Shown here: positions 1 to 8,876 of the stretch, one piece after another
Layout of the letters: each line of letters starts with the position of its first letter
Position numbering within the stretch: position 1 is the stretch's first letter
Source of the DNA: CAYPGJ01 sp964638515
GTDB taxonomy: Bacteria; Planctomycetota; Phycisphaerae; Phycisphaerales; UBA1924
Direction of reading: 5' to 3'
Assembly: GCA_964638515.1 (NCBI GenBank)
Contig: CAZWZL010000001.1
Coordinates: 129,592-193,591, forward strand
Length of the DNA: 64,000 nt
The notes under the pieces: generated by a model
Databases searched by the model: none
The model's input: only the letters and a program-made list of their open reading frames with translations
Told to the model about the DNA's origin: nothing
Position numbers and translations under genes: made by a program

Positions 1-739
1 TGTCGGTGTACGCGGCGTGCACGGGGCGATGCAGCGCGGCCGCGGAGAGGTCCACGCTGCCGGGGGTCGGCGCGAGCGTTCGGCGTTCGCCGAGACGCTT
101 GCCGAATGACAGGAACATGGCGAGAAAGAGCGTGACATTGAGCAGCCAGACCGACGGCATGATGCCCACGGCCCAGCACCCGGCCATGACGCGGAGCACG
201 AATCCCAGTGAGAGGCTCATCACGTCCGCGATGATCAGGTGCTTGGTCAGCGCGCTGTAGAGGGCGACGTTTCCGGCGTACAGCCCGAGCGCCGCGAGCA
301 CCCACGGACGGGGGCTTACCACTTCCGCTCCGGGCGGGTCCGCGGGGAGCAGCAGGACACCCGCCAGGGCGACGGTGAGCAGCGCCGCCGCCAAGGCCCA
401 CGCGCGCGACACGGAGACTGCGCCGGAGGCGATCGGTCGATTCCGCTTGCGCGGGTGCCGACGGTCAGCCTCGCGATCAAAGATGTCGTTGATGATGTAG
501 CACGCGCTCGAGGTCACACCGAAGAGCGCGGCCGTGATCATGGCGGGCCAGAACACGCTCTCGACCGACCGCCCCGTGAGCGCCATGTCGCGCAGGCCGT
601 AGAAGGGGCCGATGAGCACGAACGCGCTCTTGAGCCATTGCTTGGGGCGCGCCAGCCGAAGCAAGGGGATGAGCAGCCGGCCGGACGGGGGCGTGCGGGC
701 CGCCGGCGATTCGTGATCGGGGGTGGATTGGCTCGTCAC
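1..739 (-). CDS. UbiA-family polyprenyl-phosphate phosphoribosyltransferase (partial, 3' end beyond window)
   Basis: Probably an integral-membrane enzyme moving a ribose-phosphate from PRPP to a polyprenyl phosphate, like decaprenyl-phosphate phosphoribosyltransferase. The frame is open from the GTG at 737-739 to the window edge (246 codons). Residues 84-92 read NDIFDREAD and residues 95-106 read HPRKRNRPIASG, the Asp-rich signature of this UbiA branch. A later KHLIIADV segment and a KRLGERR segment also fit that subfamily. Several hydrophobic helices are visible. The start overlaps the stop of the upstream methyltransferase as GTGA, so the two are one transcript. Location beside polysaccharide genes suggests a lipid-linked sugar precursor role. 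The substrate chain length is unknown, and another UbiA prenyl transfer is possible. Confidence 0.8.
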   Translation of the reverse strand, partial: MTSQSTPDHESPAARTPPSGRLLIPLLRLARPKQWLKSAFVLIGPFYGLRDMALTGRSVESVFWPAMITAALFGVTSSACYIINDIFDREADRRHPRKRNRPIASGAVSVSRAWALAAALLTVALAGVLLLPADPPGAEVVSPRPWVLAALGLYAGNVALYSALTKHLIIADVMSLSLGFVLRVMAGCWAVGIMPSVWLLNVTLFLAMFLSFGKRLGERRTLAPTPGSVDLSAAALHRPVHAAYTD

Positions 740-1386
740 GACGCCTCTCCGTGCGGCGTTGGTCCGGGCTTGGCCGCGACGGCGAGATACTGGAGCCGTC
801 TCCCAAAGAGTGCATTCACGACGGGTGGATACAGATTCATGGTTAGGCGTTCCTCGACCATTCGCAGGTCTCTGCTGGAGAGCCAATCACGCCATTGAGC
901 CGGGGTGTTGTACCTGAACAGGCACGGAACGCCATATGGGGCGTTCGCGGCCCAGTCGATCAGCGAGATGCGTTGCTGGGCGAGCAGGCCTTGCCGCGCG
1001 TGGTCCTTGATGATGATGAATCGCCTTGAGATCCGGGCGGCCTCGTCGAGCAGGCGGTGCGGGTCGGGCTCGTGGTGGAGGACGTCCGCCATGATGACCG
1101 CGTCAAAGGCGTTGTCGGCGAAGGGCGCGGTTCGACCGTCATAGGCCGTGACGGGGATGGCCTCGCCGTCCCTGCGGACTCGTTCGAGCCCTTCGACGAC
1201 GAGATTCCGCTCGGGAGCCGCGTCCATCAGCGCGCGGCCGAGCGTTCCGAAGCCGCACCCGATATCGAGCACGCGGGCGTTCTGTGGGAGATGGGGAAGC
1301 AGAGCGGAAACGAGCGCGCGCGTCCTCGACTCGTAGATCGGTCGGTGAAGGGAGCGCATGATTTGCTGCAAGGGCCCGGCCGGCAC
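736..1386 (-). CDS. Class I SAM-dependent methyltransferase
   Basis: Predicted soluble methyltransferase of 216 residues. Residues 39-50 contain VLDIGCGFGTLG, the SAM-binding motif I, followed by an acidic motif and the post-motif segment AVIMADVLHHEPD typical of Methyltransf_11/UbiE-like enzymes. The substrate cannot be read from the sequence; the setting suggests a lipid-linked or sugar intermediate. The annotated start is GTG at 1384-1386, favoured because a TATCAT hexamer lies six bases upstream. An internal ATG ten residues in is an alternative. It overlaps the next minus-strand gene by 4 bases. Confidence 0.8.
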   Translation of the reverse strand: MPAGPLQQIMRSLHRPIYESRTRALVSALLPHLPQNARVLDIGCGFGTLGRALMDAAPERNLVVEGLERVRRDGEAIPVTAYDGRTAPFADNAFDAVIMADVLHHEPDPHRLLDEAARISRRFIIIKDHARQGLLAQQRISLIDWAANAPYGVPCLFRYNTPAQWRDWLSSRDLRMVEERLTMNLYPPVVNALFGRRLQYLAVAAKPGPTPHGEAS

Positions 1387-1392
1387 GGCCCG

Positions 1393-1398
1393 ATGATA
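1393..1398 (-). promoter_or_regulatory. -10-like TATCAT box
   Basis: TATCAT on the minus strand ends six bases before the GTG start of the methyltransferase, giving a transcript with almost no leader. No convincing -35 is visible. The same AT-rich island sits just ahead of the divergent plus-strand gene. Confidence 0.35.
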
Positions 1399-1448
1399 TC
1401 GTGCGCCGCGAGCCTCTCATTGAGCGCCGAGGCCCAAATGGAGCGAGC

Positions 1449-3077
1449 ATGTCGGGTTCGACCGGTGATCGCGGCTCAGATGGAGGGGGCGGGCCGGTCG
1501 TGGCGACTGTGGGCTCTGCCAAACGCCTGCGCGAGTTCGTGCCGGGCGCGCTGCTCTGCGGCCTTGTGCTGGCCATGGCCCTTCCAGTGATCTTGGGCGG
1601 CAGGGTGGGCACGAGCGAATCCGGGGATGAACTGCATTATCACGTGCCGGTGATCCGAGAGTTTGCCACCAGCTGGCCCGACGTCGATCTGCGTCGGTAC
1701 AACTCGGCCACGACGCCCGGCTATCACCTGATGATGGCGTGGGTTTGGACAGCGAGCGGGGAGCCGTCCCGTCCGACGCCGCGCGTCTCCATGCAGGCGG
1801 GCCCAGGAGGCTGGCCGCCCGAGGTACGACTGACCGAATCGGAGCGCGATGCGTTCCGGGCGTTCCAGCGTGAGCTTCTTCCATTGCGGCTGCTGAATCT
1901 GTCGTTCGGGCTCGCGGCCGTGCTCGTGGTGTGGGTCGGCGCGCGCCGGTTTGTCGGTGCTTTGGCGGCGGCCGTGCTCGCTTCGCCGTTCGTGCTGAGC
2001 CCGTACATCACGAGCTCGTCGATCTGGCTGACCACCGACAACGCGGCCTGGGCGTGTGTGCTCGGCGCGCTGGCGTTGGCGTGCGGCGCTCGTCCCGGCG
2101 TTGGGAGCACGATGGGCGCGGGAGCATTGGCAAGCTTGGCGGTGCTGATGCGTCAGATTCACGTGTGGGTGGCGGGCCCCATCGGGCTCGCGGGCGCGCT
2201 GGCCAGCCCGCTCGCGCTGCTCGCGCCTCGGGTGTGCCGGCCCACGACGAGGAACGCGCGAGGATCGTGGACGATGTTGGCGGTCGCGTTGGTCGCGGCG
2301 ATGACGCCGATGCTGATCGTTGGGGGCTTCATGTGGCTGTGGGGGGGGCTCACGCCCGAGGCGCCACGGATTCGCTCGATTCACGGCGGCGGGATCAACC
2401 CGGCGGCGCCCGCGTTCGGGCTCAGCGTGCTCGCGTGCTATAGCGTGTTTTTCCTGCCGATGATCCTGCGTCGACAGGGCGGCGTTCGACTCCTCGGCCC
2501 GGGCGTGTGGCTCGCCTTGCTGCTCGGCGTCGGATTCGCGGTGATCGCGTCGACGTCGACTCAGGCGCCGACGTTCGAGAATCCACCGCTGCGAGGGTAC
2601 GGCTGGTTGTGGGCGGTGTCGGGGAAGCTGCCCACGGTCGGCGAGCGATCGCTGCTCTTTCTAGCGCTGGCGCCGTGCGGAGCCGCGTCGCTGGTGGTGC
2701 TCTGGCGGGCTGCGAGAGCCAATGGCCGCGCGCCTCAGGCGTTCACGCTGCTGGTGGGCATGTTGGCGTGGCTGTGCGCGCAGACGGCCAACCCGGCCGC
2801 GTGGCAGCGATACTTCGACCCGTTGCTGCTGGCCTCGCTCGCGTGGCTCACCGCGATGGGCATGACCGGGCTGCCGGTCGGTCGATCGTTCCTCGATCGT
2901 GCGGCTCGCTTCGCGCCGCTGGCGCTTGCGACGGGCATGCTCGCGCTGACGGCGCGATCGATCATCCCTGATCTGCGTCGCAACACGCTGCCGTTCGACG
3001 GCGGCGCGCCGGGCGTGACTGAGCCGAGCGAGGGCGCGGATCAGCGCGAGATGACCGGCGCTCGGCCGACCGAGTAG
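1449..3077 (+). CDS. GT-C type membrane glycosyltransferase
   Basis: Large multi-spanning membrane protein (542 residues from the ATG at 1449; a GTG at 1401 in the same frame would add 16). Shortly after the first hydrophobic helix is a GDELHYHV segment followed by NSATTPGYHLMMA. An acidic pair in the first periplasmic loop and a TTP-x-YHL segment are typical of GT-C enzymes (ALG10, ArnT/PMT-like) that use polyprenyl-phosphate sugars. At least nine further hydrophobic helices follow. The acceptor is unknown. Its tail overlaps the convergent UDP-glucose dehydrogenase gene by 37 bases. Family level is fairly sure, exact function is not. Confidence 0.7.
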   Translation: MSGSTGDRGSDGGGGPVVATVGSAKRLREFVPGALLCGLVLAMALPVILGGRVGTSESGDELHYHVPVIREFATSWPDVDLRRYNSATTPGYHLMMAWVWTASGEPSRPTPRVSMQAGPGGWPPEVRLTESERDAFRAFQRELLPLRLLNLSFGLAAVLVVWVGARRFVGALAAAVLASPFVLSPYITSSSIWLTTDNAAWACVLGALALACGARPGVGSTMGAGALASLAVLMRQIHVWVAGPIGLAGALASPLALLAPRVCRPTTRNARGSWTMLAVALVAAMTPMLIVGGFMWLWGGLTPEAPRIRSIHGGGINPAAPAFGLSVLACYSVFFLPMILRRQGGVRLLGPGVWLALLLGVGFAVIASTSTQAPTFENPPLRGYGWLWAVSGKLPTVGERSLLFLALAPCGAASLVVLWRAARANGRAPQAFTLLVGMLAWLCAQTANPAAWQRYFDPLLLASLAWLTAMGMTGLPVGRSFLDRAARFAPLALATGMLALTARSIIPDLRRNTLPFDGGAPGVTEPSEGADQREMTGARPTE

Positions 3078-4384
3078 TACGTGAACCCCGACTTGCCCAT
3101 GTGGTCTTCGCGATAGAGGTTTCGACCGTCGAAGATCACGGGTTGGGCGAGGAGCGACTTCACCTTCTCAAAATCGGGGTGCTTGAACTCGTCCCAGTCG
3201 GTGGAGATGACCAGCGCGTCGGCGCCCCGGAGCGTCTCGTACAGCCCGTCGGAGATCTCGTACTTGCCCGGGTTCTCGCGCTCGACGTTCTCCGCGGCCA
3301 CGGGATCGAAGGCGCGGATGCGCGCGCCCTGGGCGCTGGCGAGCTCCATGAGCGTGAGCGCCGGCGCCTCGCGGATGTCGTCGGTCTGCGGCTTGAAGGC
3401 CATGCCCCAGAAGGCGAGCGTCTTGCCCTTGAGCCCGCCTCGCTTCGCGAAGTGGCTTTCGATCTTGGTGAAGAACGCCTGTCGCTGACGCTGGTTTCCG
3501 TCGTGCACGGCCTGCGACACGGGCGTCGGCACGCCGGACTTCTTGCCCATCGAGATGCACGCCAGCGTGTCCTTGGGGAAGCAGGAGCCGCCGTACCCGA
3601 GCCCGGGGTAGAGGAACTGATTGCCGATGCGCTTGTCGGCGCACATGCCCTCGCGGACGCGGGCGATGTTGGCGCCGTACGCCTCGCAGAGGTTGGCCAT
3701 CTCGTTGATGAACGAGATCTTCGTCGCGAGGAAGTTGTTGGAGGCGTACTTCACCATCTCGGAGGACAGGATGTCCATCACGTAGATGGGGTGCCCCTGA
3801 CGCACGAACGGGTCGTACAGGTCGCGCATCATCGTTCCGGTGCGCTCATCCTCGACGCCGCACACGACGCGATCGGGCTTCATGAAGTCGTTGATCGCGG
3901 CCCCTTCTTTCAAGAACTCGGGGTTGTTGGCGACGCTGAAGGGGAGATCGCCCACGATCTTGCGGATGCGATCCTTGACGGCCAGCGTCGTCCCCACCGG
4001 CACCGTCGATTTGACCACGACCACCTTCGGCTTGGCGGAAGGACCGAGCGCCTTGATGACCTTGCCGATGTCGTCCGCGGCGGACCAGACATACTTCATG
4101 TCGGTGTCGCCGTTGTCACCTGTGGGCGTGCCGACGCAGATGAAGATCATCTCGGCGTCGCGGTAGGACTTCTCGACGTCGGTGGTGAACAGCAGACGGC
4201 TCGCGTCGACGTTGCGCTGCATCATCTCCGTGAGCCCGGGCTCGAAGATCGGGCAACCGCCGCCGTTCAGAATGTCGATCTTGCGCTTGTCCACATCCAG
4301 GCAGACTACGTCGTTGCCCGTGTTGGAAAAGCACACGCCCGTCACCAGTCCGACGTACCCGGTCCCGACCATCGTCAATCGCAT
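3041..4384 (-). CDS. ugd: UDP-glucose 6-dehydrogenase
   Basis: Cytosolic NAD-dependent enzyme oxidising UDP-glucose to UDP-glucuronate. The 447 residues show the full family layout: Rossmann motif GTGYVGLVTG at 7-16, the GTP segment near 85, KSTVPVGTT at about 125-133, NPEFLKEG at 154-161, and the catalytic cysteine C268 in YGGSCFPKD. The C-terminal UDP-binding domain is complete. The start is supported by GAGGAG about ten bases upstream. It follows the UDP-xylose synthase gene on the same strand, whose substrate it makes. The UDP-glucuronate could also feed the 4-epimerase-like protein at 18422-19420. Confidence 0.97.
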   Translation of the reverse strand: MRLTMVGTGYVGLVTGVCFSNTGNDVVCLDVDKRKIDILNGGGCPIFEPGLTEMMQRNVDASRLLFTTDVEKSYRDAEMIFICVGTPTGDNGDTDMKYVWSAADDIGKVIKALGPSAKPKVVVVKSTVPVGTTLAVKDRIRKIVGDLPFSVANNPEFLKEGAAINDFMKPDRVVCGVEDERTGTMMRDLYDPFVRQGHPIYVMDILSSEMVKYASNNFLATKISFINEMANLCEAYGANIARVREGMCADKRIGNQFLYPGLGYGGSCFPKDTLACISMGKKSGVPTPVSQAVHDGNQRQRQAFFTKIESHFAKRGGLKGKTLAFWGMAFKPQTDDIREAPALTLMELASAQGARIRAFDPVAAENVERENPGKYEISDGLYETLRGADALVISTDWDEFKHPDFEKVKSLLAQPVIFDGRNLYREDHMGKSGFTYYSVGRAPVISR

Positions 4385-4460
4385 CTCGACTTGCTCCTCA
4401 AACGACTCGCTCGAAGTGTCCCAGCTCCCCGGAAACTCACTTGACCCGCCCCCGGGCTCT

Positions 4461-4484
4461 GAATGAAACCCCCGTTGTCAGGGG
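4461..4484 (-). terminator. Weak terminator-like hairpin after UDP-xylose synthase gene
   Basis: On the minus strand, four or five C/G pairs (4469-4473 with 4481-4484) close a 7-base loop and are followed by TTTCATT. It lies between the uxs stop and the ugd start. The U-tract is short, so it may only be an attenuating hairpin. Confidence 0.3.
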
Positions 4485-4535
4485 AGAAGTGCTCCTCGGC
4501 CGGACGCCGGGAGCCGGTTGTATGCGGCTCGAGGC

Positions 4536-5510
4536 TCAGTAGTTCGGTGTCGGCGCCCTGTACCGGGACATATCGATGGACTTGAACCATTCGATCGTCC
4601 TGCCCAATCCCTCGCGCAGGGGGATGGTCGGCTCCCAGCCCAGACGCGCGCGAGCCAGATCGATGATCGGCTGGCGCTGCATCGGGTCGTCCGCCGGCTT
4701 GGGACGGGCGACGAGCTTCGACTTCGTACCGGTGAGCTTGATGACGAGCTCGGCCAGCTCCCGGATGGTGAACTCGCCCGGGTTGCCGAGATTCACCGGC
4801 CCGATGAAATCATCCGGCCCGTCCATCATGCGGATGATGCCCTCGATGAGGTCATCGCGGTAGCAGAACGATCGGGTCTGCTCGCCGCTCCCGAAGATGG
4901 TGATGTCCTCGCCGCGCAGCGCTTGCCGGATGAAGTTCGACACGACGCGCCCGTCGTAGGGGTGCATTCGTGGGCCGTAGGTGTTGAAAATGCGCACGAT
5001 CCGGACGTTGACGCCGTTGGACCGGTGATAGTCCATGAACAGCGTTTCGCTGGCGCGCTTGCCCTCGTCGTAGCAAGCACGCGGGCCGATCGGGTTCACC
5101 GAGCCCTTGTACGACTCGGGCTGCGGATGCACCTCGGGGTCGCCATAGACCTCGCTCGTCGACGCCTGCAGCACCTTGGCCCGGCAACGCTTGGCCATCC
5201 CGAGCACGTTGATGGCTCCCAGCACCGACGTCTTCATCGTCTTGATCGGGTTGTACTGGTAGTGCCCGGGCGCGGCGGGGCACGCGAGGTTGTACACCTC
5301 GTCCACCTCGAGCCAGATGGGGTGCGTGACGTCGTGGCGGATCAGCTCGAAGTTGGGCCTGCTCAGCAGGTGCTCCACGTTGGACTTCTGCGACGTAAAG
5401 AAGTTGTCGAGGCAGATGACATCGTCGCCGCGCGCGACCAGACGCTCGCACAAGTGCGAGCCGAGGAACCCGGCGCCGCCGGTGACCAGGATGCGTTTAA
5501 CCTCTGGCAT
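4536..5510 (-). CDS. uxs: UDP-glucuronate decarboxylase (UDP-xylose synthase)
   Basis: SDR enzyme converting UDP-glucuronate to UDP-xylose in the cytosol; 324 residues, normal for bacterial UXS. It shows the NAD motif TGGAGFLGSH at 10-19, the catalytic Ser in STSEVYGD (S119), and Tyr147/Lys151 in YDEGK. The UXS-typical segments ACPAAPGHYQYNP and IFNTYGPRMHPYDGRVV are present. An AGGGG Shine-Dalgarno-like site precedes the ATG at 5508-5510. Together with ugd it gives a two-step UDP-Glc to UDP-Xyl route feeding the glycosyltransferases on the plus strand. Confidence 0.96.
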   Translation of the reverse strand: MPEVKRILVTGGAGFLGSHLCERLVARGDDVICLDNFFTSQKSNVEHLLSRPNFELIRHDVTHPIWLEVDEVYNLACPAAPGHYQYNPIKTMKTSVLGAINVLGMAKRCRAKVLQASTSEVYGDPEVHPQPESYKGSVNPIGPRACYDEGKRASETLFMDYHRSNGVNVRIVRIFNTYGPRMHPYDGRVVSNFIRQALRGEDITIFGSGEQTRSFCYRDDLIEGIIRMMDGPDDFIGPVNLGNPGEFTIRELAELVIKLTGTKSKLVARPKPADDPMQRQPIIDLARARLGWEPTIPLREGLGRTIEWFKSIDMSRYRAPTPNY

Positions 5511-5844
5511 GCTGAAAATCCCCTGCTGAACCTCGGGTTCGGGCGGGGCGGGGAGTATATCGGCACGCCGGCGGGCCTTCGTCGGCCGTTACGAGCCCGA
5601 ACCTCCCGAGCCCCGGCGCAGTAAGAGGGGCCTCCGCGCGTCATTCGCGCGCCGGTACCATGCCAAACCCGCGTGGACGTGGCCTGCGCCGAACGCCCCG
5701 CACGAAGCAGGTGGGTCCGACGCGCAAGCGACCGCCCCACCCCTTGGCATGGACGCCTGGCCTCGATCGTCCGATGAACCAACCCCCGGGCCGGCCGCAA
5801 GGCCCGTGTCGTCCGAGAACCATTGCAAGAGAAGGGTGTAGACC
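5511..5844. promoter_or_regulatory. Divergent intergenic region of the polysaccharide locus
   Basis: 334 bases separate uxs (minus) from the ten-gene plus-strand run. On the minus strand a good -10 (TATACT, 5554-5559) lies 43 bases before the uxs start, without a clear -35. On the plus strand the first gene has a GAGAAGG ribosome-binding site nine bases before its ATG. GC-rich stretches (GGCCGGCCGC near 5790) could pair locally. The short open frames here look non-coding. Confidence 0.4.
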
Positions 5845-6903
5845 ATGCGCGTGCTTGTGACCGGGTCTTCCGGGCTGATCGGCTCCGAGGCCGTGATCTT
5901 CTTTGACAAGCTGGGCTTCGACGTCACCGGCGTCGACAACAACATGCGAGCCTTCTTCTTCGGGCCCAAGGGCGACACCTCCTGGAACCGCCAGCGGCTC
6001 GAACAGACCTGCAAGCGATTCAAGCACGTCGAGCTGGACATCCGCAACCGCGAGGACGTGCTCTCGCTGTTCCAGAAGCTCAAGCCGGAGCTGATCATTC
6101 ACGCCGCGGCCCAGCCCTCGCACGATCTCGCGGCCGCGAAGCCGTTCGAGGACTTCGAGGTCAACGCGACCGGCACGCTCAACCTCCTCGAGGCCACCCG
6201 CCGTCACGCGACGGAGTCTCCGTTCATCCATGTCTCCACCAACAAGGTGTACGGCGACGGGCCGAACTTCATCAAGCTCAAAGAGCTCGAGACCCGCTAC
6301 GACTACGACGACGCACGCTACGAGCACGGCATCGCCGAGGACTTCTCCATCGATCAGTGCAAGCACTCGCTCTTCGGCGCCTCCAAGTGCGCCGGGGACA
6401 TTCTCGCGCAGGAATACGGCAAGTACGACGGCATCAATCTGAAGACGGGCATCTTCCGCGGCGGCTGTCTGACCGGCCCGAGCCATTCCGGCGTCGAGCT
6501 GCACGGGTTCCTCAACTATCTCGTGCTCGTCGCGCTCAAGGAAGGCCCGTACACGATCTTCGGGTACAAAGGAAAGCAGGTCCGCGATCAGATCCACTCC
6601 TTCGATGTCATCAACGCGTTCTGGCACTTCGCGCAGAATCCGCGCCCGGGAGAGGTGTACAACCTGGGCGGCACGCGCGCCAACGCCGCGTCGCTCATGG
6701 AATGCGTTTCCATGATCGAGGAGCGCACGGGCAAGAAGCCCAAGCTCACCTACAACGAGACGAACCGCGTAGGCGATCACATCTGCTACTACTCGGACAT
6801 GCGCAAGCTCTTCTCGCACTATCCCGGCTACAAGATGAAGTACTCGCTGCCCATGATCGTGGATGAGATGATTCAGGTGATCACCGATCTGCATCGGGCG
6901 TGA
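5845..6903 (+). CDS. NAD-dependent epimerase/dehydratase, CDP-paratose 2-epimerase-like
   Basis: Extended SDR of 352 residues acting on a nucleotide sugar. The NAD motif GSSGLIGSEA is at 7-16, the fold-typical HAAAQPSHD at about 86-94, and STNKVYGDGP at 131-140. At the place of the SDR Tyr-x3-Lys catalytic pair the protein has Phe177 and Lys181 (LFGASK), so the usual catalytic tyrosine is absent. The C-terminal half (GEVYNLGGTRANAASL, YYSDMRK) is intact, so this is not a decayed copy. It opens the long plus-strand operon. The product sugar is undetermined; CDP-tyvelose-type epimerisation is only a family-level guess. Confidence 0.8.
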   Translation: MRVLVTGSSGLIGSEAVIFFDKLGFDVTGVDNNMRAFFFGPKGDTSWNRQRLEQTCKRFKHVELDIRNREDVLSLFQKLKPELIIHAAAQPSHDLAAAKPFEDFEVNATGTLNLLEATRRHATESPFIHVSTNKVYGDGPNFIKLKELETRYDYDDARYEHGIAEDFSIDQCKHSLFGASKCAGDILAQEYGKYDGINLKTGIFRGGCLTGPSHSGVELHGFLNYLVLVALKEGPYTIFGYKGKQVRDQIHSFDVINAFWHFAQNPRPGEVYNLGGTRANAASLMECVSMIEERTGKKPKLTYNETNRVGDHICYYSDMRKLFSHYPGYKMKYSLPMIVDEMIQVITDLHRA

Positions 6904-7553
6904 CGCCCGAGAAACGGGAGGGCCCTGTGAGACGGTTCATCGGAGTGTCGCTCAAGGTCGTGGTCGTGTTCTGCATCACGATTCTCATGCTGCTGACGTA
7001 CGTGAATCGGGCCAGGGTGCTGGAGCTGACGCGCTTGCGCGCGTCGGCCGAGGACATCACGGCGCAGCAGGACATCCTCGATTTTGTGGAGTCCTACGAG
7101 ATGCGAAAGGCGAATTACGAAGTGGCGATGGAGGACTACCACAAGTCGATGGAGCAGTTCCGATCCGATTACCCGGCGTACGCGGAGTCGTTCCAGCAGC
7201 GTGCCGGGAGGCACATGGCGCCGCGGATGCCCGCCAAGCCGCAGGCCCCGGAGGTGACACGCCGTTTGGCGGAGATCAACACGACGTTCCGCCAGAAGCG
7301 GCACGCGTATTACAAGGAGCTGGAGGGGACGGTCGGGGTGGCCGGGTTGGCCGCGACGGTGCTGACGCTCTGCCTCATCTCCCTGCTGTTCATGGAAACA
7401 GGCTCGGCTCGCTGGGCCTACGCGGCGTTGCTCGCGCTCTGCTTTACCTTCCTGATCGGCCCGGCGCTGTACTCCATGCTCGCCGGGATCGTCGGCCTGA
7501 CGCCCGCGCCCGTCGTTCCGGGCGTGTACGACCGCTATCCCTACGGGTACTGA
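6900..7553 (+). CDS. Membrane protein of unknown function
   Basis: Not recognised as a known family. The 217 residues start at a GTG overlapping the previous stop (GTGA). One transmembrane helix at about 13-33 is followed by a charged, helix-rich extramembrane stretch (34-145) with coiled-coil character. Two adjacent hydrophobic helices (about 146-166 and 172-195) and a short Pro/Tyr-rich tail follow. The topology (one helix, large soluble loop, helical hairpin) recalls small scaffold or chain-length-type membrane proteins, but no Wzz motif is seen. Its place in the operon implies a role in glycan assembly or export. Confidence 0.6.
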   Translation: MTPEKREGPVRRFIGVSLKVVVVFCITILMLLTYVNRARVLELTRLRASAEDITAQQDILDFVESYEMRKANYEVAMEDYHKSMEQFRSDYPAYAESFQQRAGRHMAPRMPAKPQAPEVTRRLAEINTTFRQKRHAYYKELEGTVGVAGLAATVLTLCLISLLFMETGSARWAYAALLALCFTFLIGPALYSMLAGIVGLTPAPVVPGVYDRYPYGY

Positions 7554-7565
7554 CGCTCCACCGCA

Positions 7566-8876
7566 ATGCGCATCACGATTCTCAACCAGTTCTATACGCC
7601 TGACATCAGTCCCACGGCCCACCTCTCGGCGTCGTTGGCCCGGCATCGCGCTGAGAAGGGAGATCGGGTCACGGTGGTTGCGTCCCGTGGCGGCTATGTC
7701 CCATCCTCCGCCGACGAGCGCAATCAGGACCTCGGGAATCCGCGTGTGTATCGCGTCTGGACGCCCCGGCTCGGCAAGGCCACCATTCTCAAGCGCTGCC
7801 TCGACTACGCGGTGTTCTACGCGCTCGCGTTCTGGCGGCTCGTCACGCTCCCGGCGCAGGATGTCATCGTTTCGCTGACCACGCCCCCGTACATCGCCTG
7901 GGCCGCCGTGGTCCACAAGTGGCTGCACGGGCGATCGACGCGCGTGATCCTCTGGAACATGGATTGCTACCCCGACGCCGCGGAGCGCCTGGGCGTGATG
8001 CGCCGTGGTTCGCCTCTCTCAGCCGCCATGCGTTGGCTGAATCGACGGCTGTTCCGTCAGGTGGATCACCTCGTGTGCCTCGACACGGCGATGGTGGACC
8101 TGCTGCTCACGCAATACGGGCCGGTCGAGGCATCGGGCGAGAAGGCGCTGCCCACCACGATCATTCCGAATTGGGAGCCGGCGCAGATGTTCCCGTGCCC
8201 GTTCGGGCGAGCGCCGGCCGCGCCATGGGTAAAGTCCGCGGCTCTTGGATTGGACGGGAAATTCGTGGTGCTCTACCTCGGCAACACGGGATATGGGCAC
8301 ACGTTCGACGCCGCGCTTGACGCGGCCTCGGCGCTGCGCGACGAACCCATCCGTTTCCTGTTCGTCGGGGGTGGTCGACGATGGGGCGACATCGAAAAGG
8401 GCGTTGCGGCCAGAGGGCTCACCAACGTCGTGCTCCACGGCTATGTGCCGAAGGACGAGACGCCCGGGGTGATGGCCGGCGCGGGCTGCGCGCTCATCAC
8501 CCTGCGCGATGAAGCCCTCGGCGTCATGTCGCCCTCCAAACTTCACTCCAATCTCGCGGCGGCGCTTCCCATTGCGTACGTCGGTCCGGCTACCTCCAAT
8601 GTCGACGATGCGATAACGCGATTCGGCTGCGGAGTATCCCTGCGGGACGGCGACGCGCCCTCACTGGCCGCGTACCTGCGACGCATCGCCGGAGACGCTT
8701 CGTTTCGTGACGATCAGCGTCGGCGGGCGAGACGCGCCTTCGACGAGGCCTATTGCGACACCGTAACGCTCCGCGCGTTTGACGAAGTGATCGGCCGGGT
8801 TCCGGCGGTGGGATCCCGCCGATCGCACATATCGTCAAGCGCACGTGGACCAGAACCGGCGGAGGTGGTGTCGTGA
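7566..8876 (+). CDS. GT4 family glycosyltransferase (WbuB-like)
   Basis: Retaining GT-B glycosyltransferase of 436 residues, presumably transferring a sugar from a nucleotide donor to a lipid-linked glycan on the inner membrane face. The N-terminus MRITILNQFYTPD, the early STPTAH-like segment (ISPTAHLSASLA) and the Val-rich strand resemble WbuB/FucNAc transferases. The C-terminal donor domain has VLYLGNTGYGHTFD, a glycine-rich VGGG segment and a late LRDEALGVMSPSK segment replacing the classic EX7E motif region. It starts 12 bases after the membrane protein and ends with a GTGA overlap. Donor and linkage are unknown. Confidence 0.85.
   Translation: MRITILNQFYTPDISPTAHLSASLARHRAEKGDRVTVVASRGGYVPSSADERNQDLGNPRVYRVWTPRLGKATILKRCLDYAVFYALAFWRLVTLPAQDVIVSLTTPPYIAWAAVVHKWLHGRSTRVILWNMDCYPDAAERLGVMRRGSPLSAAMRWLNRRLFRQVDHLVCLDTAMVDLLLTQYGPVEASGEKALPTTIIPNWEPAQMFPCPFGRAPAAPWVKSAALGLDGKFVVLYLGNTGYGHTFDAALDAASALRDEPIRFLFVGGGRRWGDIEKGVAARGLTNVVLHGYVPKDETPGVMAGAGCALITLRDEALGVMSPSKLHSNLAAALPIAYVGPATSNVDDAITRFGCGVSLRDGDAPSLAAYLRRIAGDASFRDDQRRRARRAFDEAYCDTVTLRAFDEVIGRVPAVGSRRSHISSSARGPEPAEVVS

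Noticed and set aside
5660..5860. Possible small ORF (66 codons) in the uxs/epimerase gap
   Set aside because: It is Arg/Pro-rich, overlaps the epimerase start, and has no ribosome-binding site.
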